Below are positions 52,626 to 64,000 of a stretch of 64,000 bases of DNA, in pieces (the stretch's first letter is position 1; each line of letters begins with the position of its first letter). Source of the DNA: Dirofilaria immitis (Eukaryota > Nematoda > Chromadorea > Rhabditida > Onchocercidae); assembly GCA_024305405.1 (NCBI GenBank), contig JAKNDB010000085.1:186001-250000 (forward strand), in the 5' to 3' direction. The notes below the pieces were generated by a model. It was not told the origin of the DNA. It made no database searches and saw nothing but the letters and a program-made list of their open reading frames with translations. Made by a program: the position numbers and the translations under genes.

Positions 52626-55600
52626 TTACAGGTTTTGTTTCCTTTTTCTTTTTTTCATTCGTTTTTCAATCTGAAAAAAACGGCGACAAACAATCGTTGT
52701 GTTTGCGATGGAAATAAATTTTAAAATTTGAATTTGAGGAAATCAAAGCTACTCACTTTCTCAATTTCTTGTTCTGTTGGGATTGGCAAAAATGGGCTAA
52801 CATTGAGAGCAAAGTGAGCATCACCGGGTATAACCATGATCAATGCGCGATTGATGAATGGTCCTAAATATAACATATGATTGCCATATATCTAAGTGAT
52901 GAAAATCTGAATGCCACAGTTGCGAATTTATTCTTAAAAGAATTAAAATAGATAATTACTGCACAACTAAATAATGTTATAGTGTCATATTCGGAGCGAA
53001 TAGATGCCCGTTCACTTTCACGGTTTTATCTGACTGCAATTACTCAAAAATTTGGGTAATTATAATCAAAGCGGAAATATCATTCAAAGTATAAAATATT
53101 TATTTACCTAAAGCAGGATTTCGATGTTTACATAAAGCCCCAATTACAGCTGCAATATTTGCTTCCAATTCTTCATCTTTCATGGTTAACTGAAATTGGC
53201 AAAGCGATGGATAAGACTTAGCTTCGTTGAAAATCTGTAGTTCAAACAGTCAAGGTTAAACAGCATGCCCAGCATTTTTTATTTTAATGATTATAATTAA
53301 CTAAGCAATGTCATAACTCCTATAATACGGAGTGAATCAATGCCCGTATGATCTTAATAATTACCTCTGACCTCAATTCGCAACGGATATCACTCGAAAT
53401 TGCTTTAAAATTTATCAGTGTCGAGAAAATATGTGTTGTTTAAAATTCTAACTTACTCGTCCTACTACAGTATCACAGAGACCCCAAATAGGCATGACTG
53501 GATCACCTCGAATTATTAATTTCACGCCATTTTTGAATTTGCCGATAATTTCTTCGAAGTTATCACCAAGACCACCTGAGTAGAGAAAACTCTCGCAAAA
53601 TGATTCAAATCGTAAAAAGCCATATCATATTCGAAGGATAAAAAATGTTAGGAGCTATTTAAATGCTTTGAATCGAAAATTGTATTATACTCAAGAAATT
53701 TTGAAAGGCTGATAAATATGTTGATTCTATCATCCAAAACACTGTTGATTAAAGTCAAAATCGCAGTAACAAACATGTATTCAGCCTTGTCAATAAAAAA
53801 AAGTAAAAATGAAGGCGACCAGTTATAGCTTATTCATTAACGTCTAAGATGATACGCAGGTTTCAACTCTGATAGGATCATATACCATTGATTTTATTTG
53901 GAAAACGTGATCTCAAAATTCCCCGTAAAGGAAGAATACTGGAAGCCATGTCGGTGTGTGCAACGCAGAAATCATAGTCATCGATTCGGAACATTCCTTT
54001 AATAATCTGAAATTCATCAATTTCAAAGCAAATAGACAAATGGAATCAAGTAATAAGATTACTAAACGTTTGAAGGTATATTTTCGCATAATGAAGTTAT
54101 AAAATTAAACTAATTTTTCTTTTAAAAAGTGCTCTTCCTGGTTTATTATAGTTTGATGCTAACTTCTTTAACTTTAGGATTCTTACAAAAAATTTTGCTA
54201 TGGACTAGTCTTGTGCAATACGAAAATATATCTCTGTTCAAATACCATAAATGCTATCATTTTTAAATTAAATTGTAGCAACTAGTTTAGTGAGTAATTA
54301 AGTGCATATGAATAAAATTCAAATCAAAATTTCCAATGTCTTCAATTCCCAATCAGTATCTCAAGTACTATTAATCCAATTACTCGAAATTCTCTCTTTC
54401 GCGTTATTCTTATAATAACTATACTACTTTGATTCTCAAACCTTTTAATCATATCAGGGCCAAGTGCTATTTCGGCACCGGCCTCAATGGCTGCATCACG
54501 ATTATGCTGCTCACATGCGAATGCCAATATTGTCCTCTTTTCGTTATGTTTGAATGGATAAGGGATTGGTACTAACTCTTCGGAATCGTTAACCATTTTG
54601 GTCTTAAAAGGAAAAATTTAACATACTGTTTGAAATGAGAAAAAAAAAATACACTATGACAAAATATGCAAATAAATTTTTGAATTAAACCTTCTTTTCT
54701 GTTGTCATATTAAGTTCCATACGTAGACGAACACGAGCATTTGGATTATTGTAAATTGATGGTTGCTGCATTTCTCTGTTAATTTATAAAATTGATATAA
54801 CTTTGAAGAAAAAATATGCATTATGAATATTTTATTTAGAATAACAAGTATGCTTGGAAAAGATTGGTGTGACTACGATCTGAAGAAAATAAACAAAGCA
54901 ATAAAAAGGTCATAATTGATTCATACATCCATCAATTTCCTCAATGATTTCGCAATAGTCAATTCGTCAAAGGAAATAAATCAAGAAAAGCGATAATCAT
55001 CTTTCATCTTTTAATTCTAGTTTTATTCGTATGATATCGAAGAACCTTTCATTCAAATTGTAAACAATAGAATCCATTCATAGTTAAGGAAAATGGATCT
55101 AAAGAATCAGAACTTAATGATTAATTAACAGTCTCTAAAGAATCAGAACTTAATGATTAATTAACAGTCACTGAGATAAAATTAGATTTTTGTTGAGAAT
55201 TTTTCTAACCTGTGCATTTGCAGTGCTTCTGAAACGGAGTAATACTGAGTTTTGTAAGCACTTCGGATGTAAACATTTGTAGTCGGCTTATCCGGCAAAT
55301 GTGCTTCCTTTGCTGGATTCAGACGACCAGGAAATTGCTCCGAAATGGACGCCCTGACAAAGCAACCAAGTACCACTTTTAATATCTCTTAGTTCTATTT
55401 GATTCGAATTCAACTGCTTTTTAAGAAAGCTTGAAAAAAAAACGAAAGCAAAATTTCTACCAATTTACTCACATATTTTTCATTCGTGAAATTTGAATCC
55501 TTTGCATAAAGGTGTATTTTTTTCGTTCTGCTTCTTTTGCTTCTCGTTTTAATCGCCTTTCTTGGCGTTCCTGTTTGGTGAGTGCACGTTTCAAATTTCT

Positions 55601-56038
55601 CTTACGTCCTATAAGAGGTAAATTATAGAATTACTGGAACCAGTTAGCAATTATAGAAATGTTGTAATTATTATTAAGCATTATAATTTAAGAGAAACTA
55701 TAGTATCAATTTTTCAAACCTTTTACGAAGAAAAATGTAAGCTTGAATGGAAGAGATGAAATGAAATTAATTTAAACATCTATCATTTTAAAACAATCCA
55801 ATTGCATATAGTATAGTGAAATTAAAAAATATCAAAACTTATTTTCAACTCTCAAAAATGCCTCCTTTTTATTTCTTTCCATTAGACTATTTAAGCTATA
55901 ATAATTACATTTCTTACCTCGGTATTGTTGTAAATTATAGATTGATGGAAATAGTAAGCAAAATTCTGCATGTCCCATTACTGTCCTATTACTGCAATTT
56001 GCAACCCATAACATTCCATTATATAATGATGAAAGCAT
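52626..56038 (-). CDS. mrpl-1: Mitochondrial large ribosomal subunit protein uL1m (MRPL1)
   Basis: Mitochondrial ribosomal protein L1, part of the L1 stalk. Ten exons: 56038-55918, 55608-55473, 55353-55210, 54775-54691, 54602-54442, 54006-53886, 53575-53457, 53234-53108, 52863-52757 and 52670-52626, about 388 residues. Residues 1-40 form a plausible mitochondrial leader. A very basic helix (ALTKQERQERRLKREAKEAE) follows, then TTNVYIRSAYKTQYYSVSEAL. The core L1 motifs are PIPYPFKHNEKRTILAF, AIEAGAEIALGPDMIK and GDPVMPIWGL. The last exon gives a basic tail (EKRMKKRKRKQNL). The phase at the exon 5-6 junction fails by one base: the donor reads AAAAG/GTTTGA, and one further G would fix it and make the total divisible by three. 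Without that, a longer exon 5 using GTAATT would also keep frame. The C-terminal exon is less certain than the core. Confidence 0.94.
55098..55168. repeat. 35-bp tandem duplication in mrpl-1 intron 3
   Basis: CTAAAGAATCAGAACTTAAT followed by GATTAATTAACAGT is present twice in tandem without evident differences. Confidence 0.85.
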
Positions 56039-59000
56039 GGTTTACATAAAACAGGTCTGAAAGCATGCACATATTAGGTAATCATCATTCTAGGATTATT
56101 AAATTTGTATTTTCAAACAGATTTCATTCATCATAAAACAGGTCTGAAAGCATACACATATTAGGTATTCATCATTCTAGGATTATAAGTTTATATCTCC
56201 AAACCGATCATTTAATTCCTTCCTTTCATTCCTAAGATTGCTTAATCTTTCCTATCTTGTATAATCTGGAAAGTATTACTGTAATTAACAATTTATAACT
56301 TAAATAAATTGTGATAGCCAATAATAACAATAATCTTTTAATGATAAGTCGAAATAGATTCAACTATTTTAAAAACATAACACACAATAAGCCAGGCTTT
56401 GATAGTCTTTCCTAAAATGATTATCATCGAGAGAATTCGATTTTTACTCAGCATTATTTCCATCAAATGAGCTTTCTTGATGATTCCAGAGACATTTAAA
56501 TCAACAGAATCTTTGTAAAAAGTAGAAAGGAGACAAACATTCTTTCAAGTACATCTTTAATATTATCAACGTCCCTATAACTGGAAACCGTTGATAAATC
56601 AAATTTACAATTCTATCACTGAATTCTAGCACATCCATTAGATGAATTTTAAAGCTTAACTTCTGAATAGCTTTATATTGGATCAATAACAATCGATATT
56701 GTTTCAGAATCAAAGATATTTTTGTAAGAAAATAAATTCGTTCAAATATTTTATTAATTGAAATAATCAAAGATATCAATGAAAAAATACACAGTTTAAA
56801 ACAAAAAATAATAATAATAATAAAAAACGGAACGACTTATCTGACACCAGAAAGAGGCATATAAATTATAAAATAGTTCATCTTTAATTTATGAATCAAT
56901 TATGCTATCAAAGATCAATCCACGTCGAAATGAAGGAAAAATCATTCTGTTCTCTATCTTACTACAGTATCTTCTGAATTTCTAGTGACCAATCTTTTCA
57001 ATCAATGATCTATTTAAAAAAATACTTAAGATGAGCTTTTTACGTTTATTTATTTATTCCCTGCTTTTATTACTATCTCATCTTGTTTCCAACAAAGTTC
57101 GATATTTCATTAACGCCAGTAAATTAAATTAAATGAGCATCGAAGCTAAAATACAATTAGTAAAATGATAAAAGTGATCAAGAATTATTACGAGCTTTCA
57201 ACAAGCAAATAAATAGCACTTGTAATACAGAATTGCATGAATTGAGTATAACTCAAACCATTTGATTGAAATGGAAATCAATAAAAAAATCATATGCCTC
57301 AATCCGGAAAGATATAAAATACAGATAGAGTTACGATGTGATGTTGCATTTCCATATTAGTTTTCAAAAAAATATAATCTTCGTTCAAATCTCAATTTTC
57401 ATCTATTCTATCGTTTGTTCAATTATTTTGAGTAACAAACAATGGATTATCTCTATTATTAGAATTAGATAAGCTAAAGAAAAAAAAATTAAAAAACAAT
57501 GTCAAACTTATTTTCATGAAATAGGTAAATAAAAATTTCAAAAAAATTAGTAGGAAAACGACGTTGAATTTTTAGGATCCATTTGAACTTAGCACAGTTT
57601 TTTTCATAAAAAAAATATAAAATATCCGAAAATGTAAAATCTGAAAAAATCAAAAAAATTGCTATACTACCATATAAGAGCTTACTTAGAAGCACAATAA
57701 GCAATACAGTGAATTTTTAAAATGCAACGTTCGAATGCATTACTATAAATATAAAAGCATGAAGTGTACTTTTCATAACAAAAAGCTCTAAAATTTAGAG
57801 AAAAATGTCAAACTCAAAGAGTACAATTACTATTATTATTAAGATAGTTCGAGAACAAACATTGGCAGGATGATTTGCGTATGTTGCAAGAAGAATGCAT
57901 ATTTAACTTCATTAAAACTTTTGTGGGAAGATTGAGCAAAAAAAAGCCATTAAAGTTCAAAGTGAAATACTAGCAATCCAAGATCAGATATCGGAAATAC
58001 TAATGAAGTTTGTTTATGCAGCAGTGTTTTTATATGCAGTAAATATGTGAAATGATGTGAGTGTCTTTGGATAGGAGTAAATATGTGAAATGATTTTAAA
58101 CAAATCGAAACTAATAGAAAACTATTCTGAGCCGTCCTAATCAATGATAAATTTCCTTAATTTGTTTTATCCGGAAAGTTTAAGTGCTCAAGTAAAAATA
58201 AATATTTCAAATCCTCAGAGTTATTTAAAACAAAATTGAAAAATAACTCACCGACAAGACATGTTATATCATCAAATCTATTCTGCAACATGCGCTGGTT
58301 TGAATCACAATTATATAAAAAATTTTGAAAGTAAATATTTGCGTCTTCAAAGTTCAACAATCATTAAGGAGCAAAGAAAAGTCACAGTTCTCTCTTTTGA
58401 AACAATAACAAAGAGGAAAAAGCTGCTAGAATGAAAGATAGGATACAATGAAAGAGAAATGAAACGCATTGTTTTGAATTAAAAGTAAAACCCGAAAAAT
58501 GCAATTTTTTAAAAAAAAAGTAAATTAGATTTACTTAATTGAAGTAAATCTCAGAAAAAAGAAAAATCAAAGAAATGCTATTATCAGCAAAAACGAAAAA
58601 AGGAAAAAAATCATACCGTACGCCATGTGTTTTGATGATATTAGATTATGAGTGAACTAAAGGAATTCAAAATATATGTATATTGGGAAAAGATAAAAAT
58701 CTACCATAGAATACTAGAAGCTAGAGATAAACCTCAAGCAATGCTCTTTTGCAGTTCATCATCACGTAAGCCGTGGAAATCTTGATAAAAATATCTTTTT
58801 TTAATTCTTATCAAAGTAGATCTCTATTCTTCATCAAAAACTCATCTCTTTTGATTCAATTATTTTGTCTCAAAACACATGGAAATATTTATGTTATCAC
58901 CAGGATTTTACATTATGTCCTTTTCTTATATTGCTAACTTAAAGTCTTAAAATTAATTTACCCGTCTCAAGTAAGTAGCAAGAAGTGCAGTAAAAACGGA

Positions 59001-59484
59001 AAGAAAAAACATATATGAGGTTCCTTAGGACTTTTAGTGAATGGAACTGAAAGCATATAGTGCGCGAAACTCAGCAATGAAGTTCCGAAAAAAAAATCTT
59101 TTTAATCTCAAAATGTTTGTATGCTGGTGTGGAACATTGTGAATCTAAATATTAGCAATAATTCAATCACCTGAACACTTTTAAAAGTAATTTGATGAAC
59201 GACATAATGAACCCCTTCTGAACGATCCATACAAGGTACTGCCCGTATTTGACCACATTATTAGCAGAGGATCATCTAAGACCATATAAATTTAACTGAT
59301 GCCTAAATTTATTCCATTTGTGAGAACACAAGACCATAATGGAATCGATAAACTAATTATTGATTGAAAAGATGTGAAATAACAAAAAGCAGTAATGATA
59401 AAAATACGTAACTGAAAGTAAGAAGTGCAATGATGAATGACTGGGAGGAAGACAGAAATAGAAGACTGAAACTGAAACAGTAAT
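56039..59484. other. Intergenic, no gene seen
   Basis: Region between rap-2 and mrpl-1, both on the minus strand. I saw no exons. The first 160 bases upstream of mrpl-1 hold an 87-bp tandem duplication. Open frames at 56501-56779, 57489-57704 and 57950-58360 look random. Confidence 0.6.
56045..56205. repeat. 87-bp imperfect tandem duplication upstream of mrpl-1
   Basis: CATAAAACAGGTCTGAAAGC and the following ATTAGGTA...CATCATTCTAGGATTAT occur at 56045 and again at 56132. The first copy starts seven bases from the mrpl-1 start codon, so the duplication lies in its promoter or 5' UTR. Confidence 0.85.
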
Positions 59485-61441
59485 TTACAACACTATACAA
59501 CATCCCTGATTCTGTTTTATACGCGCATTTTGAACATAATTCATTTCGCGTACGATTTCCGCAAATACAGTATTCACGTTATGTGCACTCTTTGCTGAGC
59601 ATTCCGTGAATGGACATGACCAGTATTCTGCCAAGCCAAGACCATCTTCTGTTCGAACCTGAAAGACAAACAAAAAAAAATGAGAAAACGAAAATGAAGC
59701 ATGTATAAGTATAAACAATTCTACATGAAACTTATCAAATCTTGTCTCCAAAAACGAAGGGACACATAGAAAGTAAGTTAAGAAGAAGAATTGGACTACT
59801 GAACTGCAGCCCAACTTTAACTGGCATAAAAGTTTTGGATGAATTATTTGGTATTTAAGAATTATGTTATAATCATCACCACCACTTATCATCTTTCAAG
59901 AATAATTCAATTCCTTGCCTGTCGTTGATGAATTAGATCACACTTGTTACCAACCAATAGGATAGGAACTTGATCGGTACCCTAAAACTAATTTTTCAAA
60001 TCATTTCGTTCATTACTATTACTCCATCTTTTTTCTGCATTACATTGTTGATGATGTATAATTCTCCAATATTTGTTAATTTCAAATTACTAATGAATAA
60101 TAGAAGAAATTCAGACTTAGAATTTAGTTTTAAAAAATTTGCTAGGATTACCAACAAGTGTTAAGATACACTGTGTACAGAATTTGACCAAAATTAATTT
60201 CCATATATTGATTCTGATTAGTTTAAAGATTCACCTTAACCCTAACAATCTGTTCACGCATCGTTTTGATATCGTGAAATGTTTGTTGACTTGTTATTGA
60301 ATAGACCACTACAAAACCTTGCCCATTTTTGATATATAGGTCGCGCATCGATGCAAATTGCTCTGTGCCAGCGGTATCCAGAATTTCTAACACACATGGC
60401 TGACCATCTACCTGGAACTCCTCATTTTTATAATCAATTAAGCGTTATTGATTTTCATCAATTATCTAGTAATTCTAGCATTTAATAAAGCAAAAACTAC
60501 TTAAATTTCACACTACATTTCAATGTCTAATATACTTTTACTGAGTAATGGAGAGATATTCTTTAGTTCAAATCAACTTATAAAATTTAACCTGGTTTAC
60601 GTCAGATTAGCTAATTACATATCAGCCATCAATTCTTAATAAAGTTGTGTATATATTCATGAATGTTTCGCTAATATGAACATTGATGCTTGAATTATTA
60701 ACACAACTCTTACTGGATGATTAGAATTTTGAGCATTTTTTTATAAATGAGAGATAAAATAAGCACGATTTTTAGTGAAAGAAATCATTGCCTGCTGATT
60801 ATTTATGACATGTACACTAGAGCTGAAAACTACAGTGACATACCAAGTTTGAAGTACCAAGTTTACTATATGTAAATATACGGTACTGAAGCAAAAAACT
60901 AAATGTCATAAAAATTTTTGAAAATCCTAAATAATGAATTTTGATCCTTGATTTAAAAATTTAGTACACATGACATTCTTGATAGATCAAAATAAAAATA
61001 ATGTGCAACACAAGATTAAAAAAATATTGGCCTTGACTTCTTTTATCCTCACTTTTTTAAATATTGAAAAACAACATGAATAAACCTCAATTTCTTTCCG
61101 ATAAAAGTCTTCAATTGTCGGATCATATTTTTCAATAAATGTATTTGAAACGAATTGAACGGTTAGAGCTGATTTACCAACACCTCCGCTTCCGAGCACC
61201 ACCACCTGAGAAAGACATCATAATGCTACTGTTGTGCCGTAATAATTTGTTAAAGATAAAATAATAACATCTTCTTATTCGAAATCATTGAAATAAATTG
61301 TTATAATGCTGCTAACAACTAACTTGGCTTTTGCATACTTTTTTTTATATAAAAAGTTTTGTTACTTTTTCAATCTCAATTTAATTTTACTAACAATAAA
61401 ATTAGAGATGATCTAAAAATTATTACCTTGAACTCGCGCAT
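59485..61441 (-). CDS. rap-2: Ras-like small GTPase Rap2
   Basis: Membrane-bound GTP switch of the Rap2 group. Five exons: 61441-61427 (only five codons), 61205-61086, 60411-60235, 59981-59919 and 59658-59485, all phase 0, giving 182 residues as in Rap2 elsewhere. P-loop GSGGVGKS is at 10-17, the effector loop [11 protein letters not shown] at 32-42 with Phe39, the residue that separates Rap2 from Rap1 (Ser39), DTAGTEQ at 57-63, NKCD at 116-119 and SAK at 146-148. The C-terminus ends CCIVL; CIVL is a CAAX box whose final Leu favours geranylgeranylation, with the Cys before it a possible palmitoylation site. The segment 126-145 ([18 protein letters not shown]) is longer in the Gly/Leu part than Ras. 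Exon 4 is followed by GCAAGG, so intron 4 appears to be GC-AG. Confidence 0.98.
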
Positions 61442-64000
61442 ACTCCAATAGGATGGCGATACAGGATGGGATAGATTTCATTCAACGTAGTTCGACAATA
61501 TCTGTTAGATAAATTATAATGATAATAAAAAAATTTTTCTTTAAAAATTTGAAATTCGAGAAAACGAAGTTTTATGCATATATTATATTAATGCTTATGC
61601 AGACAAAGTTGAATGAAATGACAAATAAATTAATTCATTTAAAGGAAAAGAAAAGATTTGGAAAAATATGATCGGAATTGAATAATTCGTTTACCTCGAA
61701 CGAGACTATTTGTTAAATTTGACGATTATTTGGTCAAGAAGAAATAGCTTTACTAACCTATAAACAATGACTATTCGACGGTCAATCAGAATCAGTTATT
61801 CGATGACAACTTAAGTCCAATTCGAGGGTCAATCAGGATCAGTTATTCGACAATAGCTCAAATTAAATTCGACGGACAATCAGGATCAGTTATTCGACGA
61901 CAATTTAAATTTAATTCGACAGTCAATCAGTTGATTTCATATAACACATCATCAATTGATTTCATTGACTTCATAGACTCTTGCCATAGTGAAAGCTAAT
62001 AACACAATTATTTACTCACAATTATCTGTGACAACATAAATTCTATATAATATATGCCCGAGATAATTGTACGGTATTGAATAGTCGAGACAACGATATG
62101 GATATATTAAATATTTCAGAGAGAAAGCTATATGATATTGAATTAATTACTTTTGGTAATGAAAATATAAATAATTTACATAAAGAGATATATAAATTGA
62201 GAAATGATGGATTCTAAAAAAATTTTAAGAATTCTATGGAAGATTCTGAAGGAAATGGCTGAATATTTGTGTGCTCTAATTTGAAGAAATATCTTAAAAC
62301 AAATCGTTGAATTGAAAATTATTTGAAAATTAATTTCAAATTAAAATTTTAATTCTTAGCACACAAAATTAATCTAATCACTTCAAGCAAATTTTTTAGA
62401 TAACTAAATGGAATGAAGAGGCAGCAGAGAGCTGGTCATGATGTGTAAAGGAAGATGTCTTAAAGATTGAGAGTGACACAGAGAGAATAAAAATGACATG
62501 ACTAACATAAGATACAGTAATATATGGTTAGAAATCGAGAAAAGTTCTAGAGAACTATGCCTTATAATATTGGCAGAGGTTGAGAGCAAGAAAAATAGCG
62601 CATGGAGCGTTGAGATGTAGAAGGAAAGACGAAGATGTTGGAAAATGAACCGCCGAAAGTGATACATTTATAGGTTAGTGCGCAAGTTGCGATAAGTTTA
62701 GAGAAGGTAATCGAGAGTGGAGAGTGATTAAGATTTTTCCGTTTATTTTTCTGGTCCCATTCACTGTATCAAATGGATTTTTAGGCCAAGTCATAAGTAG
62801 TGATAATGGCACGTCTAATGATTCATTATTTTATTGTGAAATATTTTGCATAAATTTCTTTACTCTATAATAAGGATTGAATAACAGTAGAAACGGAAAA
62901 AGAGAGTAGGATGGATCATACAAGCAAGTGATTGATATTTGATGTAATCAAATTTATCGACCGATCAAACGGGTTGATTGGAGAAGCGGAGAGCTGTGAT
63001 AATTAGAGGGAAATCTTTGGTTTGAAATGTGAAAATGAAGTGTATAGGAAGGAATAAATAGAAGGAGCAGATGGATATTGGTGGCATGGGAAAGAGGTGA
63101 CAGGCAGCTGCTGCCCAGCAGCAGCAATAGCACATCTCTCGATTGGCGGGCAGTTGTTAACGCTACCAGGTGCCCCGTTTGGTCGTAGTTTAAGTGCATT
63201 GCAACATGTGTTGCAAGATTTTTATATGCTTAATTTAGATTGCCGTAAGAATGTTATATTTTGACAATTCTCGATCTTTTCATTATTCCAATGTCGAGAT
63301 AGCGGAATTTCATTTAAAGGATTAAGTGAAAAATATGAGAGAACAAATAAGCAAACAACAAAATGGTAAGAATTTCATTTTGATTTTACAAAGAGACAGA
63401 AAAATTAAACACATTTATTTATTAAGAAACGGAAGAATAGGGAGGGGCAATTATCGTTTCGATAATTTCAAGGTTTCCAGAGGAAGTCATAAAGTTTGAT
63501 TAAGGAAACAAACAATCAAGCGACAAAGAATCAAACTTTCGATGAAAGAGAAAAGAATAACGATTGATGAGTTTACATATGCCATATTGCAAATAGTAAT
63601 TGCTATAAATGCGGCTAATCCCAGACAAACGTTTCATTCCACAGATTCCACAGGCATGACGTCAAATTCCTACGAACTCAAAAACGCATCATGATAGTAA
63701 AGTGCTCGTTCAAACGTATACTATTGCGTCAAAAACCGCTATCAACTAGGAAAACTGAAATACCAGCCACGCCTTCAGTCATCATAATGATATCAAGAAT
63801 AAGCTGTAAATAGAAAAACGAACAGCAAGTTAATCGCAAAATGATACGCTATCGAAAAAAAAAGCCTTAGCGGAGAATAAGAGCTGCATTTAATGATCTC
63901 GTCTTACGTCGTAGTAACGTTTACATTCAACCATGGAAGAAATTCCATAAAGGAATTTATATTCCATGCATTTCTTATATGCATTTCTTTAGGGTCTAAA
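61442..64000. other. Upstream region of rap-2, no gene seen
   Basis: No exon was recognised up to the window edge. The first kilobase should hold the rap-2 promoter and includes a four-copy repeat at 61773-61930. The minus-strand open frames at 62404-62667 and 62954-63199 are low-complexity His/Leu/Ser and look spurious. Confidence 0.5.
61773..61930. repeat. About 47-bp imperfect repeat, four copies, upstream of rap-2
   Basis: Units start TTCGACGGTCAATCAG at 61773, 61821, 61868 and 61914; the first three continue into GATCAGTTATTCGA and a short AT-rich spacer. The array begins about 330 bases upstream of the rap-2 start codon, so it could influence its transcription, though nothing shows this. 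Confidence 0.85.

Noticed and set aside
62404..63199. His/Leu/Ser-rich open frames on the minus strand
   Set aside because: Low complexity, with no exon structure or recognisable motif; probably chance frames in a purine-rich stretch.

Overview
This is eukaryotic DNA, very AT-rich, with spliced genes whose introns are mostly 100-700 bp and end in TTTTCAG or TTTTAG. The gene set is metazoan: eRF3, mitochondrial ribosomal protein L1, Rap2, MGME1, ADCK1 and kynurenine formamidase. Two genes point to a nematode: a four-MBT LIN-61-like protein and a compact SH2-tyrosine kinase of the SPE-8/Fer-like type without an F-BAR domain. Acceptor-like sites just before some start codons fit nematode trans-splicing. 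The base composition and intron length suggest a spirurid/filarial-type worm rather than Caenorhabditis, but I cannot name the species. All gene models were built by hand from exon translations and splice phases.

Layout. 1-54: last exon of an unrecognised + strand gene. 1639-4578 (-): kynurenine formamidase. 8060-12649 (+): unrecognised coiled-coil gene with several reading-frame breaks. 15507-19365 (+): ADCK1-type ABC1 atypical kinase. 20836-26866 (+): LIN-61-like protein with four MBT repeats. 27521-33786 (-): SH2-tyrosine kinase, tail to tail with lin-61. 37352-40421 (-): MGME1-like mitochondrial exonuclease. 41281-43301 (-): unrecognised Gln/Ala-rich protein. 47269-51472 (+): eRF3. 52626-56038 (-): mitochondrial ribosomal protein L1, tail to tail with eRF3. 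59485-61441 (-): Rap2. The rest is intergenic DNA with microsatellites, short tandem duplications, a 33-bp tandem array and an intronic fold-back.

The genes do not form one pathway. Three products are predicted to act in mitochondria (ADCK1, MGME1, MRPL1), one in translation termination (eRF3), one in chromatin repression (LIN-61-like), two in signalling (SH2 kinase, Rap2) and one in tryptophan catabolism (formamidase).

The most striking pattern is that otherwise well-conserved genes, including eRF3, carry single-base frame breaks, mostly one base short in a homopolymer run, with perfect family sequence in the other frame immediately beyond. Because essential genes are hit the same way, I read these as consensus errors of the assembly rather than decay. 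The alternative, real frameshifts, is easy to test. I found no convincing previously undescribed system. The best leads are the frame-break pattern, several apparent GC-AG introns, the 33-bp alternating tandem array, the lin-61 intron fold-back and the duplicated splice donor in the formamidase gene.
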